A DNA stretch of 64,000 nt from Gemmatimonadota bacterium (GCA_022826005.1 JAJDVT010000100.1:1-64000); one strand, 5' to 3'. Counted from the stretch's first letter, positions 25,970 to 35,865 are shown. The notes: generated from the sequence alone by a model not told the origin. Made by a program: numbers and translations.

Positions 25970-28900
25970 TCAGTTCAACCCGCCTCGCGAACGCCGCCTT
26001 TCCAGCCGGCCCGCCGCGATCTCCACCAAACGCCGCAACTCGGCGATCGGCTCCTCGTGGTCGTCGACCTGGAGGCGCAACACGACATCGTTGTTGAGCC
26101 AGACGCCCCCGCCTTCCTGGACGATGAGCATCGCCGCCGATTGCATGCCGCGCCTGTCGCCGCCCGCCGCCTGTCCCGCTTCGAGCGCGGCCTGCAGCCG
26201 CAGCGAGAGGTGTCCCTCGGTCGACTCGAACGCCTCGACCATGCCGTCGACCACCGCCGGGCCGGCCAGGATGTTGCCCTGGGCCGAGCAGTACTCGCCG
26301 ATGCGGTGGCCCGCCCAGTCGCTGGCGCGGGGGCCGGTGTGGGTCGCTACCTCGCCGCGGGCGTTCATGATCGAGAACTGGCGGCCTTCCCTGGTCCAGC
26401 GCTCCGGGTCCGGATCGGGGTCGCGGGCGAGGATCTCCCGCACTGCGTCCTCGGGGGAGTACCCCTCGCGCAGCAGCGCCAGCGCCTGCGGGCCGTAGCT
26501 GACATCGACGATGGCCTGCGTGGCCACCACGCCGACCCCGGCCTCGCCCCAGATGACCCCGTTGCCCACGGAGAACACGCGTGACTGCACGGCGATCCCC
26601 ACTTCACCCGTTTCGGGGTCGTAGCCGACGATCGAGAAGGTTCCTGCCGGCGGCCAGCGGGATGCATCCTGCGTCGGTGGCAGCGTGTCCGCCACCAGGG
26701 TGTCTGCAGGTGCCGGTTGCGCTCCTGCCGAATCCGTCGGCTCCCCGTCCTCGGGCGCCGCACCGTCGTCGCCCCCGAGGCTTACCTGACTCCGAATGAT
26801 TGCCCTGTCCGAGAGCGTACGGGTGTTGGGAGCCAGTTCGGGCGGGCGGGTAAAGTAGTGGGCACCGACGAGTTCGCCGGGCCGGAGGTGGTGCTCCACC
26901 AGGGTGAAGCTCAGCCGGGGGTCGCCGGGAGGACGGATGAAGTCGAGGATGAGGCCGCCCTCCGGGGGCGCGCCCCAGTGCGCCAGCCGGTCGGGCGACC
27001 CGTTGCCCGCCGGAAGCAGCAGGCCGTTGACCGCCGCGAGGCGCGGACCGTCTTCCGGGATCGTGAAGGACATCCGCTCGGCGACGATCGCCGATGTCAC
27101 CGAAACGCGCAGCACGTCGCCCGGCAGGTTCTCGTCCTCGACGACCGTGACGGTGGGAGGCGGGATATCGGCCGGGTCGGCGGACGCGAAGGTGTACCGC
27201 AGGCGTTCACCGATGAAGGGGGCCGGTGGATCGGCGTCGGGGGCCGCGAAGGGGCCGGCGGCCGCGGTGGCCCACGCGACGCCCGGGTCGGAGGCGTCCC
27301 GGTTGCGGTCGGTTCCCCACCAGGCGGTGCCGGTTTCGTGGTCCAGCATGTAGACGAGGGTTGAGGGCGCGGGCCGCTCGGAGGAGGGGGTGGCGGTGGA
27401 CATCCCCACCGCGAGGAAGGCGCCGGCCGCGAGCAGCCCCGCGACGGGAGCCCACCATCCGTTCGGCTCGCGTGCCGCGTCGAGGGCGGGCAGCAGCATA
27501 AGGAGGGCCAGACCCAGCAGCAGCGCCAACCCCTCGCTCAATTCGAGTCCCATCGCCAGCCACACCCCTTCGGTCAGGGGTGTGAGCACGACAACCACGG
27601 GAACTGCGGCCAATGCCACAACAATCCATCGCACCAGCCCCATTCGCTGTCCGTGTGCCAACCCGCACACCGCCAGCGCCCCCACGCACCCCGCCAGCGC
27701 CGGCCACTGGAGGTTCATCGCGGCAAACGGGAACATGAGCGTCGCCGCCGCGGCCAGCCCAACCGGCACCAGCAGCGCGCCCACGGCCAGTTCGGCCAGC
27801 GAGAACCACCGCCTCAGCACACCCGCGATTGCCGTGGCCAGCGCGAACGCCGCGCACAGGATCGCGAGCAGATACCATCCCTCCGAGTGGAAGCTGCCCG
27901 CGTGCAGCGCTCCAAGTTCGGGGTGGGCACCCTCTCGCCAGTTGTACAACGCGTCGGCAACGAGGAAGACCAGGCCCAGGTAGACGGCCGACGCCCCCAC
28001 CCCGACGAGCACGCCTACGACCCGCGCGCCCCCCTTTCTCCCCACAACGAACGCAAGCAGCCAGGCCGCCACGGCCGCGCCGCCCAGGACCCGGATCCAC
28101 AGCGGCCCATAGGTCACCAGTCCCACGAACGGAACCGAGATGTAGCTGACGTCCGGCGCGTTGACGTTCGACAGATCCGCGTTGCCGAAGTATTCCAGCA
28201 TGGCCAGGGCATGCTCGCCGTGGTGCTGGAGCGTGCCTTCCGAGAGGTTGCCGGGCGAATCGTAGTATTGGTGGTAGACGTGCGCTTTGCCCACGGCCGC
28301 GAAGTTCAGTCCCTGCTTGCTGGCCTCCTTGAAGGGGGTGAAGTCGGTATCGTTGGGCATGCGCCGGTAGATCTCATGGCTGACCGAGTTCGCGGCGGGG
28401 TAGGGGTCGGCGCGCCGCAGCGCGTCGATGACCCAGCCGTTGTTGGCCCCGGTCTCGAACATCATCGAAGGGCCGCCGCCGCCCCGCATCTCGATCGATA
28501 TCAGCACCGCCACGTCGGCGAACCAGGGATGCTCGTCCACAAAGGCGCGGGCGCCCAGCAGGCCGACCTCCTCGGCGTCCGTGATGAGCACGATGAGGTC
28601 GTTGCGGAGGGGCGCCCGTGCGCCCAGGGCGCGCACCGTCTCCAGGATGGCAACCACACCGGAGCCGTCGTCGGCCGCGCCGAGCGAGATCTCGCGGCTG
28701 TCGTAGTGGGCGGTGACGAGGACGGCCGGGCCGCCGGGCTCCGTCCCGGGGATCCGCGCCAGGATGTTGCGAACGGTCGCTACGGTCATGGCGCCGCCGT
28801 ACCCCGTGTCGAAGGAGGTGGCGGTCTGGACGGTGGGGGCGTGGCCTAGGGCGGCGAGCCGGTCGATGAGGTAGTCGCGGGCGCGGGCGTGATTGGGAGA

Positions 28901-29446
28901 ACCGGGGGGCCGCGCTTCGGACGCGATCCGCGCGAGGTGGGACATGGCCCGCGCCGAGGAGAACACCGAATCGGGGGCGGTGGCCGGGACCGGAGCGGGG
29001 ATGGTCCGGTACGAGCTCGAGAGCCAGGCCGTGACGAGGAGGAGGAGCAGGGTAGCCGGGCCGCGCAGGCCGCCCCAGGGGACGGGAGTGGCGGGCTGCG
29101 CAGCGGCGGCCGCGGCACCGCGCACCGCTGCGGCATCCGCGGCCGCCCGCTTCCGGGCTTCACGCTTCTCGGCGCGCTTCGCTTTCCGGCCCGGCTTCCG
29201 TTTCGGGCGCTCGGACCCGCGCTTCGGCGCCGCCGCTCCCGCCCCTGCGTCACCCCCGCCCGCCGGCCCACCGCCGGCCACAGAGGGCGCCCTGCCCACC
29301 GGACCCTCCGTCGCCCCAGCCGCCCCACCCTTCTCCTTCCGCGCGGCCGCCTCCTCGGCGATCTCCCGCTCCAGCCCCTCGATTTCGTCCTCGGTGATAC
29401 CCAGGTCCTCGAACGACGGAATCTTCGGCAGCTTGTCATCGCCCAT
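25970..29446 (-). CDS. M28 family aminopeptidase-membrane protein fused to a DUF1028 domain
   Basis: An 1158-residue fusion. Residues 1-120 are a cytoplasmic-looking, Lys/Arg/Ala-rich tail that opens MGDDKLPKIPSFEDLGI. One membrane helix follows (about 125-143), then an M28 zinc peptidase (about 155-430) with VTAHYDSRE, AADDGSGV, DAEEVGLLG, an EMRGGGG segment and the final ligand in HVYHQYYDSPGN. About eight membrane helices (about 440-700) give an ERMP1-like plan. An extracytoplasmic region precedes a complete DUF1028 domain (about 937-1158: FSIVGYDPETGEVGIAVQS, GEAGVGVVATQA). The last gene of the DUF1028-PhoX-M28 operon, nine bases after PhoX. Confidence 0.88.
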   Translation of the reverse strand: MGDDKLPKIPSFEDLGITEDEIEGLEREIAEEAAARKEKGGAAGATEGPVGRAPSVAGGGPAGGGDAGAGAAAPKRGSERPKRKPGRKAKRAEKREARKRAAADAAAVRGAAAAAAQPATPVPWGGLRGPATLLLLLVTAWLSSSYRTIPAPVPATAPDSVFSSARAMSHLARIASEARPPGSPNHARARDYLIDRLAALGHAPTVQTATSFDTGYGGAMTVATVRNILARIPGTEPGGPAVLVTAHYDSREISLGAADDGSGVVAILETVRALGARAPLRNDLIVLITDAEEVGLLGARAFVDEHPWFADVAVLISIEMRGGGGPSMMFETGANNGWVIDALRRADPYPAANSVSHEIYRRMPNDTDFTPFKEASKQGLNFAAVGKAHVYHQYYDSPGNLSEGTLQHHGEHALAMLEYFGNADLSNVNAPDVSYISVPFVGLVTYGPLWIRVLGGAAVAAWLLAFVVGRKGGARVVGVLVGVGASAVYLGLVFLVADALYNWREGAHPELGALHAGSFHSEGWYLLAILCAAFALATAIAGVLRRWFSLAELAVGALLVPVGLAAAATLMFPFAAMNLQWPALAGCVGALAVCGLAHGQRMGLVRWIVVALAAVPVVVVLTPLTEGVWLAMGLELSEGLALLLGLALLMLLPALDAAREPNGWWAPVAGLLAAGAFLAVGMSTATPSSERPAPSTLVYMLDHETGTAWWGTDRNRDASDPGVAWATAAAGPFAAPDADPPAPFIGERLRYTFASADPADIPPPTVTVVEDENLPGDVLRVSVTSAIVAERMSFTIPEDGPRLAAVNGLLLPAGNGSPDRLAHWGAPPEGGLILDFIRPPGDPRLSFTLVEHHLRPGELVGAHYFTRPPELAPNTRTLSDRAIIRSQVSLGGDDGAAPEDGEPTDSAGAQPAPADTLVADTLPPTQDASRWPPAGTFSIVGYDPETGEVGIAVQSRVFSVGNGVIWGEAGVGVVATQAIVDVSYGPQALALLREGYSPEDAVREILARDPDPDPERWTREGRQFSIMNARGEVATHTGPRASDWAGHRIGEYCSAQGNILAGPAVVDGMVEAFESTEGHLSLRLQAALEAGQAAGGDRRGMQSAAMLIVQEGGGVWLNNDVVLRLQVDDHEEPIAELRRLVEIAAGRLERRRSRGGLN

Positions 29447-29455
29447 TGCGAGCTC

Positions 29456-30889
29456 CTAGATCGGTCCCTCTTCCCATGGTCCCCACAGCGCGTAGGTCGC
29501 ACTGGGCACCTCACCCCCGGCTTCGCGGGACCCCTGCACATTGAAGAATAGCACGCGCCCGTCCGGGCTGAAGCACGAGCCCGCGAATTCACCGGGACCG
29601 TCCTCACCCTCTACCAGCGGCGCCCTCACTAGGTTCACGATCCGTCCCGCGCGGTCGAGCCCTCGCACATACTGCTCCCCCGACCCGTCCTCGCACATCA
29701 CCAGGCCGCCCCTCGGGCTCAGGCAGATGTTGTCCGGAGCATCGAGCACTTCGCTCGACGGAGACTCGAAGACGAGCCGCAGCTCGCCCCTCTCGTCGGA
29801 CACGGGCCGGTAGTGGAAGACCTGTCCGGCCAACGCATTGCCCCCGTTGGTCGACACGACGTAGATCCCGTCGTCGCCGTAAAAGGCGCCCTCCAGCCGT
29901 GCGAAACGCGCCCCACCCTCGCGCAGACCCTGTTGAAAGACGGCCAGTTGATTGTCCCCGGTCTCCGGTGGATCGGGGTCGTCGATGTCCACCCAGTGCA
30001 CCTGGTGCACCAGCTCCGGAGACTGGCCGCGGGCGGTCAGATAGCCGGGATGCCCGGTCACCGCCATCATCTGAAGCCGTCCGCCTGCCGCGAGGACGCC
30101 CGGCTGGTTGGGGATGAAGCGATAGAGGCCCGCCCCCGGGAGCCGGCCCGGCACGTACCAGGTGTCCTCCGTCTCGTAGACGATTCCGGTGTCGGGATCG
30201 ACAGCGACGGCCTCGTGGATGAACCGTCCCATGGCTTGCAGCGGCACCGGGTCCACCGGGCCGGTTGCGTCCGCGGGCACCTCGAAGATGTATCCGTGCG
30301 GCTGGTCGAATCCCGACTCCACCCCCGACGTGATCTCCTCGCAGGAGAGCCAGCTGTCCCAGGGCGTCGGCCCGCCGGCGCAGTTGACGCGGGTGCCCGC
30401 CAGCGACACGAATTCGTCGATCAGCTCAACAGTGAGGTCCACGCCAGAGCCCGACACGCGCACCTCGAGCGACGTCGTCCCGCCGCTCCCCCTGGCATCG
30501 TAGGCCGGCTGGCCGATCGGGCGCGCCTCGTCCGCTTCGTCGATCATCTCGTGGTTGCGAATCAGGCGAACGTTGCCGTTAGGGAGGGGGAACGAGGCCA
30601 TCCCGTCGAAGGCGTTGGGGACGGTCAGGCCCGGGCGCACAGTGGATGGCACGCCGCCGGAGCTGAGCCGCACGCAGCGGAAATCCTCCGGAATCTCGAT
30701 CTCGGGGCAGTCGGCGCCGGGCACAAGCTCGCCGTAGGGCTTGATGAGGAGATCCCGCGGGTGGGTCTCGGGCCGGCCCTGGCTGGAGGGCACACTCCAG
30801 GCGCTCAGTCCGGCGAGGGACGGCGTGAGGATGGCTCCGCCGCCGGCGGTCGCGAACTGTCTGAGGAAGGCACGACGAGCTATGGACAT
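29456..30889 (-). CDS. PhoX-like phosphatase (DUF839), Tat-exported
   Basis: A 477-residue protein. The N-terminus ARRAFLRQFATAGGGA is a Tat signal. The PhoX-type propeller follows, with the characteristic NGNVRLIRNHEM, GGTTSLEVR, NCAGGPTPWDSWLSCEE (about 165-182) and EAVAVDPDTGIVYETED (about 225). Later strands include DAPDNICLSPRGGLVMCED and GEFAGSCFSPDGRVLFFNVQ. PhoX enzymes are calcium/iron-dependent alkaline phosphatases; DUF839 members also include proteins of unknown activity. It sits between two DUF1028-containing genes with gaps of 5 and 9 bases, so co-transcription is near certain. Confidence 0.88.
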   Translation of the reverse strand: MSIARRAFLRQFATAGGGAILTPSLAGLSAWSVPSSQGRPETHPRDLLIKPYGELVPGADCPEIEIPEDFRCVRLSSGGVPSTVRPGLTVPNAFDGMASFPLPNGNVRLIRNHEMIDEADEARPIGQPAYDARGSGGTTSLEVRVSGSGVDLTVELIDEFVSLAGTRVNCAGGPTPWDSWLSCEEITSGVESGFDQPHGYIFEVPADATGPVDPVPLQAMGRFIHEAVAVDPDTGIVYETEDTWYVPGRLPGAGLYRFIPNQPGVLAAGGRLQMMAVTGHPGYLTARGQSPELVHQVHWVDIDDPDPPETGDNQLAVFQQGLREGGARFARLEGAFYGDDGIYVVSTNGGNALAGQVFHYRPVSDERGELRLVFESPSSEVLDAPDNICLSPRGGLVMCEDGSGEQYVRGLDRAGRIVNLVRAPLVEGEDGPGEFAGSCFSPDGRVLFFNVQGSREAGGEVPSATYALWGPWEEGPI

Positions 30890-30894
30890 TCGGC

Positions 30895-31758
30895 TCACAG
30901 TCTCCGGGTTTGGGTTTCCTGGCGCGCCCCCGCTTTCCAGCGATCGTAGCGCATCCTGAGGGTGATCACCGGGTTGGCATTCTCGTCCGGCCGAATGTTC
31001 TCGTCGGTAACGTCGATGAACAGCGAGTACTCGCCGTCGTTGAAGGACTCGCCCTCCGGATCGTCGGCGTTCGCCACCAGCAGGTACGCTACATGGGAGG
31101 TCTTCCCGTCGCACGGCGCGTCGGGAATCGGCTCCGATTCGCAGGTGCAGCGCCGGTCACCCCCCTCCGCGTCGGCCGCCTCCATCGCCGCCATGACCCG
31201 GTCGGCCATTGTCCCGCCCTCGGCCTTGAAGGCCTCGACCGCGAGGTGCACCACGTCGTCGGACGCCAGGAGGTTGCCCTGCACCGATAAGTAGATTCCG
31301 TCGGCGGGAATGCTGTCCGCCACCGCCAGCGAAGCTGCCCCGTTGCCGCCCCCCGAATGCCCCGCGCAGCGACCCTGCATGTCCACGATCCCGAATTGGC
31401 GCCCGTCGAAGCGGGGATCCTCCGAGAGCATCTCGATGATGCGGTCGGGCGGCGTCCCGTTCTTGAGCTCGGCGTAGATGAGCCTCTGGTTCGCACGCGT
31501 TCCGTCCACCCGGGCCTGCGCGGCGGCGACTCCCACGCCGGGTACCACGATGGCCTGGATGTCCATGAGGCCCTTCGCGGGGAAACCTGCAAAACGCCCC
31601 TGCGCCACGCATGTCGCGGACGCGATGATGACCTGTCCCGTCCGCGTGTCGATCGCGATCACCGACCAGGTTGCCGACAGGCCCAAGGGGGAGATGACGA
31701 GCAGCAGCACAGGGACCAGCAGTCGGCGGGCTTGCCGACCGAAGGCGAAACGGGTCAT
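30895..31758 (-). CDS. Secreted DUF1028 protein
   Basis: A 287-residue protein with a signal peptide (about 1-29, ending PLGLSA). The DUF1028 core begins TWSVIAIDTRTGQVIIASATCV, where the residue after the signal corresponds to the predicted N-terminal nucleophile region of this Ntn-hydrolase-like family. QGRFAGFPAKGLMDIQAIVVPGVGVAA and VQGNLLASDDVV follow. A C-terminal extension (about 220-287) has four Cys and a DVTDENIRPDENANP strand set. It heads the operon with PhoX and the M28-DUF1028 fusion, so one operon carries two DUF1028 domains. It is divergent from the oxidoreductase gene, with 46 bases between starts. Confidence 0.88.
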   Translation of the reverse strand: MTRFAFGRQARRLLVPVLLLVISPLGLSATWSVIAIDTRTGQVIIASATCVAQGRFAGFPAKGLMDIQAIVVPGVGVAAAQARVDGTRANQRLIYAELKNGTPPDRIIEMLSEDPRFDGRQFGIVDMQGRCAGHSGGGNGAASLAVADSIPADGIYLSVQGNLLASDDVVHLAVEAFKAEGGTMADRVMAAMEAADAEGGDRRCTCESEPIPDAPCDGKTSHVAYLLVANADDPEGESFNDGEYSLFIDVTDENIRPDENANPVITLRMRYDRWKAGARQETQTRRL

Positions 31759-31804
31759 GATAGGCTCCAGTGTTTGAGTTCCTGGCAACTTATGGAGAGT
31801 CACA

Positions 31805-33292
31805 GTGTCTGACCAACTGAACCGCAGAGAATTCGTGGGCCGCACGTCGACACTCGCGGCCGGCGCAATGATCGTTCCGCGCCATGTGCTGGGCGGGCCG
31901 GGATACAAGGCGCCCTCGGACATTCTCAACCTGGCGATCATCGGGGTCGGGGGGCAGGGGACCGAGAACGCGCAGGAGTTCGGCGACGAGCACATCGCGG
32001 CGATCTGTGACGTGGACTTCGGCATCGTCTACCGCCGGGTCAAGGAACGGCTGGTCGACAACCGGGGGAACCCGCGCGAGAAGGGCCACCGGTGGCAGGA
32101 ACAGTTCCTTCAGACCCGCAAGTACACGGACTACCGCGAGCTGCTCGACCAGGAGGACGACCTCGACGCGGTCCTGGTCGCCACGCCCGATCATCTCCAC
32201 GCCCCGATCGCGAAGGCGGCCATGCTGGCGGGGAAGCACGTCTACGTGGAAAAGCCGCTGGCCTTCACCCCCCACGAGTGCCGCGTGCTGGCCGACGTGG
32301 CCGAGAGCACCGGCGTGGTGACCCAGATGGGGAACCAGGGCCATTCCGGCGATGGCGCGCCCTTGATCAACGAGTGGATACAGGCCGGGGTGATCGGCGA
32401 CGTCACGGAAGTCCACATCTGGACCAACCGACCGATCTGGCCACAGGGGATCCAGCGCCCCGGACCCTGGACTGAAGGACTCAACCCCGGGTGGTACCAG
32501 CAGTGGCACCAGGGCGCGATCCTGTCGCTCGCGGCGGATCTGATGGACACGGGGATCGACAAGCCGGTCGGGATGGACTGGGACCTGTACCTCGGTCCGA
32601 CCACGAAGGAGATCCCCTACCATCCCGTCTACCACCCCTTCAACTGGCGCGGCTGGGTCGATTTCGGGGTGAGCGCGCTGGGAGACATGGGCGCCCACCT
32701 CGTTGACCATCCCTACTGGGCCCTCGGGCTGACCTACCCCACCACCATCGAGGCCACCTCGACCCCCTGGGGCGGCCCGTCGCAGGATCCGGCCTCCTAC
32801 CCGCTGGCCATGCGCGCGCACTACGAGTTCCCGGCCCGGCCCGGCATGCCCGCCGTCGACCTGCACTGGTACGATGGCGGCCTGATGCCGCCGCGCCCGC
32901 CGACCCTCCCCGACGAGGTCCGGCTCAATCGCACGGGCGGCGTCATGTTCCTGGGCGACCGGGGGATCCTCATGCACGACACGTACGGCGGCAACCCGCG
33001 GCTCTTCCCCGAGTCGCTCACCGCGGCGGCCGAGGCTGTGCCCCGGAGCTACCCGCGCGTCGACGGGACCCACCAGGCAAACTGGGTGCAGGCTTGCAAG
33101 GAGGGCGGGCAGGCGTCGTGCCCCTTCGACTACGCGTCGCGCCTTACCGAAGTCATGCTTCTCGGGGTCGTTGCGCTGCGCACCGGCCAGGGGCGGAGGA
33201 TCCGCTACGACGCTGAAAACATGCGCGTCACCAACGTCGAGGAGGCGAACTCCTTCCTGACACGGGAGTACCGGCCGGGCTGGGAGGTGTGA
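31805..33292 (+). CDS. Tat-exported Gfo/Idh/MocA family oxidoreductase
   Basis: A 495-residue protein starting at GTG after TGGAGAG. The Tat motif is NRREFVGRT (about 6-14). The Rossmann domain shows [14 protein letters not shown] (about 43), then [17 protein letters not shown] and the catalytic-site motif VYVEKPLAF (about 145-153). The C-terminal dimerisation domain carries [17 protein letters not shown], consistent with a His in the active site. Such exported members act on sugars or inositols, but the substrate is not predictable. It appears monocistronic. Confidence 0.9.
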   Translation: MSDQLNRREFVGRTSTLAAGAMIVPRHVLGGPGYKAPSDILNLAIIGVGGQGTENAQEFGDEHIAAICDVDFGIVYRRVKERLVDNRGNPREKGHRWQEQFLQTRKYTDYRELLDQEDDLDAVLVATPDHLHAPIAKAAMLAGKHVYVEKPLAFTPHECRVLADVAESTGVVTQMGNQGHSGDGAPLINEWIQAGVIGDVTEVHIWTNRPIWPQGIQRPGPWTEGLNPGWYQQWHQGAILSLAADLMDTGIDKPVGMDWDLYLGPTTKEIPYHPVYHPFNWRGWVDFGVSALGDMGAHLVDHPYWALGLTYPTTIEATSTPWGGPSQDPASYPLAMRAHYEFPARPGMPAVDLHWYDGGLMPPRPPTLPDEVRLNRTGGVMFLGDRGILMHDTYGGNPRLFPESLTAAAEAVPRSYPRVDGTHQANWVQACKEGGQASCPFDYASRLTEVMLLGVVALRTGQGRRIRYDAENMRVTNVEEANSFLTREYRPGWEV

Positions 33293-33339
33293 TCCCGGCG
33301 GGCCGGTGTGCTTCCTCCCTCGGGGCCGACGTGTCGAGA

Positions 33340-33359
33340 ATTTTCCCGATCGGGAGAAT
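33340..33359. promoter_or_regulatory. CCCGATCGGG dyad, copy 1
   Basis: An inverted repeat centred at 33349/33350 with the core CCCGATCGGG flanked by T-rich left and A-rich right arms; one flanking pair is mismatched. TTGACC follows at 33361 and TATAAT at 33388, but the spacer of 21 is too long for a normal promoter. Confidence 0.5.
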
Positions 33360-33419
33360 CTTGACCGAATTCCGCAGCAATGTGGCATATAATCTGCTCA
33401 ACTGCGTTCCCGCTGCAAT

Positions 33420-33441
33420 AGTTTTCCCGATCGGGAAAACT
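33420..33441. promoter_or_regulatory. CCCGATCGGG dyad, copy 2 (perfect 22-bp palindrome)
   Basis: A fully self-complementary 22-mer with core CCCGATCGGG and flanks AGTTTT / AAAACT, centred 81 bp from copy 1. The flanks have T before and A after the stem, the reverse of an intrinsic terminator, so a protein-binding site is more likely. Confidence 0.6.
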
Positions 33442-33508
33442 TCCGGTACGCCTTCGAATAAGTGCAGCCAGGGCCCGCCGGAAGCAGACCGGCAACGGAC
33501 GCGGTGGC

Positions 33509-34636
33509 CTACGGCACCGTTTCGCCGAGCACCTCCAGGAACTCGTCGATCTCGTTGGGCGTGTTGTAGAAATGCGGGCTGGCGCGTACCACGCCCGGGC
33601 GGTTGTCCACGATGATGCTGCGCTGCGCGAGGTGGGCGACGGCGGGCGCGGGATCGCGGTGACGTATCGTGATCACGGCCGAGCGGGCTGACGGGACGTC
33701 GCTGACGCGTGGCGAAAATCCGGCCGCCCGGCACCCGTCAACCAGCCGGTCCGTCAGCATCACGTTGCGCGTCCGGATCGCTTCCATCCCGACCTCGTCG
33801 ACTATTTCCTGGCCGCCGAGCGCTGTGTGGACGGTGGCGAGCGCGGGGGTGCCCAGCTCGAAGCGGCGGGCGTCGGTGTGATAGCGGAATTCCCCGGGGT
33901 TGAAGTCGAACTGGTCCTGGCTGGCAAACCAGCTGGTGAGGGTGGGTTCCAGGGTGGGGATCAACGCGTCGCGAACGTAGAGGTAGGCGAGGCCCGGGCC
34001 GCCGCATAGCCATTTGAGCGGGCCGGCCGTGTAGAAGTCGACGCCGGTAGTGGGGAGGTCGACGGGGATCTGGCCCGCCCCCTGGTAGCCGTCGATGAGA
34101 CTGTACGCACCGGCCTGCCGCGCGATGCCGGCGATGGCCGCCAGGTCCTGGATGGCGCCGGTCGTGAAGAAGACGTGACTTGTGGCGATCGCCAGGGTGC
34201 GGTCGTCCACCGTGCCGGCAAACTGCTGCGGGTCGATGTGTACGCCGTCCGGGCTCCGCAGCACCACCATCTCGGCGTCCGGGTGGACCTTCCACTGGTA
34301 TAGCAGGGTGGGGAAGTCCAGTTCGGTCGTGACGATGCGGTTGCGCTTCGTCCAGTCGAGGCTCGAGGAGATGGCGGCCAGACAGGCGGAGGTGGAAGGC
34401 ATCAGCGCGACCGTTCCCGCAGGGGCCGCGAAGAGCGTCTCGACGCGTCCGCGCAGCTCGCCGAGCAGCCCCCACCAGTGGTCGTACCATGCTGATGCGC
34501 CATAGTCGTTCCAGTTGGCGACAAAAATACGCAATCGCTCCTCTGCGCGGTCGGAGAGCGCACCGAGGGAACACGAGTTGAGGTAGTTGCGGCGCTGCAG
34601 GATGGGGAAGGCGCTGCGGATGCGGTCGATGTTCAT
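33509..34636 (-). CDS. Class V aminotransferase family protein
   Basis: A 375-residue PLP enzyme of fold type I with no signal peptide. It opens MNIDRIRSAFPILQRRNYLN, the usual start of this group, which is why I chose ATG at 34636 over the more upstream starts at 34681 and 34720. Visible motifs are YLNSCSLGA, VTTELDFPT, SLIDGYQGAG with the PLP Asp, and the Schiff-base Lys in AGPLKWLCGG (about 200-209). It is related to kynureninase- and cysteine-desulfurase-like proteins; the substrate is unknown. It is divergent from queG with 134 bases between starts. Confidence 0.85.
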   Translation of the reverse strand: MNIDRIRSAFPILQRRNYLNSCSLGALSDRAEERLRIFVANWNDYGASAWYDHWWGLLGELRGRVETLFAAPAGTVALMPSTSACLAAISSSLDWTKRNRIVTTELDFPTLLYQWKVHPDAEMVVLRSPDGVHIDPQQFAGTVDDRTLAIATSHVFFTTGAIQDLAAIAGIARQAGAYSLIDGYQGAGQIPVDLPTTGVDFYTAGPLKWLCGGPGLAYLYVRDALIPTLEPTLTSWFASQDQFDFNPGEFRYHTDARRFELGTPALATVHTALGGQEIVDEVGMEAIRTRNVMLTDRLVDGCRAAGFSPRVSDVPSARSAVITIRHRDPAPAVAHLAQRSIIVDNRPGVVRASPHFYNTPNEIDEFLEVLGETVP

Positions 34637-34770
34637 GGGGACGGTTCGTCGCGAGTGGAGTCTTCTCGGGGCGATGGTCATATTGCTGTACAACGCTCGT
34701 CTGTCAATCTGTGCCGTCACGATGGGCGAACCGTCGGGCAGGCGGCGAGCATCGTGCAGGCAGGGTACCC

Positions 34771-35865
34771 ATGGTCCACATCAAGTCGCTGGACGGCGAA
34801 CGCGCCATCGCGGCTGCCCGCGCGCTCGGCTTCGAGATGGCCGGGGTGGTGACGCGTCGCGACAGCGCTCATCTGCCGCACTTCCGCAAGTGGCTTCAAT
34901 CCGGCCTGCACGGCACGATGGCCTACCTGGAACGCCCGGACGCCGTGCGGCGGCGCGGAAGCCTCGACCTCACGCTGCCGGCATTCCGAAGCGCTCTTGT
35001 CGTCGCCCACTCCTACGCCGGCCCCCACCCCGCCACTCCGCCCGGCGACCCGTCCCGCGCAATCATCGCCCGCTACGCGCGCGGCCGCGATTACCACCAC
35101 GTGATCGCCGAGCGACTGGAGGAGCTCGGGTGCGGCCTCGAACGCGCGGCGGGGCGCGCCGTCGAGCGCCGCGCCTACGTCGACACGGGTCCCATCCTCG
35201 AACGGGAGCTGGCCGCGCTCGCGGGCCTGGGCTGGTTCGGCAAGAACACCATGCTGATCCACCCGCGGCGCGGGTCGTATTTCTTCATCGGCGTCCTCCT
35301 TACCGACCTGCCGTTCGCACCCTCCGCCCCATTTCGCGAAGACCATTGCGGCACGTGCCGACGCTGCCTCGACGCCTGCCCCACCGGGGCTCTCCTCGGG
35401 CGCGACGACTCCGGCGCTCCCGTGATGGATGCGACGCGCTGCATCTCCTACCTCACCATCGAGCTGAAGGGCGCCATCCCGGAGGAACTGCGGCCCGCCA
35501 TCGGCAACCGCGTGTTCGGCTGCGACATCTGCCAGGAGGTCTGCCCCTGGAACGAGAAGTTCGCGGCTCCGACTGCCGAACCCGCCTATGCCCCCCACCC
35601 CGACCTCGACGGCCCTACGCTGATCGGCCTGGCCGCGCGGCTCCTCGAGATGTCCGGCAAGGCGTTCATACGGGAATTCGCCGACTCGCCCGTCTCGCGG
35701 GCACGGCGCAACGGCCTGTTGCGCAACGTCTGCGTGGCCCTCGGCAACTGGGGTGCCCGGGAGGCGGTCCCGGTGCTGGAGCGGGCGGCGCGCGATCAGT
35801 CCGCCCTGGTACGGGAACACGCCGATTGGGCGCTGGGGCGGATCCGGGGAACGCGGTCTACCTGA
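34771..35865 (+). CDS. queG: Epoxyqueuosine reductase QueG
   Basis: A 364-residue cytoplasmic enzyme that reduces epoxyqueuosine to queuosine in tRNA, using cobalamin and two 4Fe-4S clusters. The family order is complete: YARGRDYHHVIAERLEEL (about 108), the VDTGPILERELAALAGLGWFGKN block (about 140-160), and ferredoxin-like Cys sets CGTCRRCLDACPTGAL (about 198) and CDICQEVCPWN (about 253). A C-terminal HEAT-like repeat follows. ATG at 34771 gives the normal N-terminus. The last 10 codons overlap, in another frame, the residual VapC fragment, so the C-terminus may have been altered by that insertion. No other queuosine gene is in the window. Confidence 0.95.
   Translation: MVHIKSLDGERAIAAARALGFEMAGVVTRRDSAHLPHFRKWLQSGLHGTMAYLERPDAVRRRGSLDLTLPAFRSALVVAHSYAGPHPATPPGDPSRAIIARYARGRDYHHVIAERLEELGCGLERAAGRAVERRAYVDTGPILERELAALAGLGWFGKNTMLIHPRRGSYFFIGVLLTDLPFAPSAPFREDHCGTCRRCLDACPTGALLGRDDSGAPVMDATRCISYLTIELKGAIPEELRPAIGNRVFGCDICQEVCPWNEKFAAPTAEPAYAPHPDLDGPTLIGLAARLLEMSGKAFIREFADSPVSRARRNGLLRNVCVALGNWGAREAVPVLERAARDQSALVREHADWALGRIRGTRST

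Noticed and set aside
33293-33508. The CCCGATCGGG dyads as bidirectional terminators
   Set aside because: The flanks run T before and A after the stem, the opposite of an intrinsic terminator in either direction.
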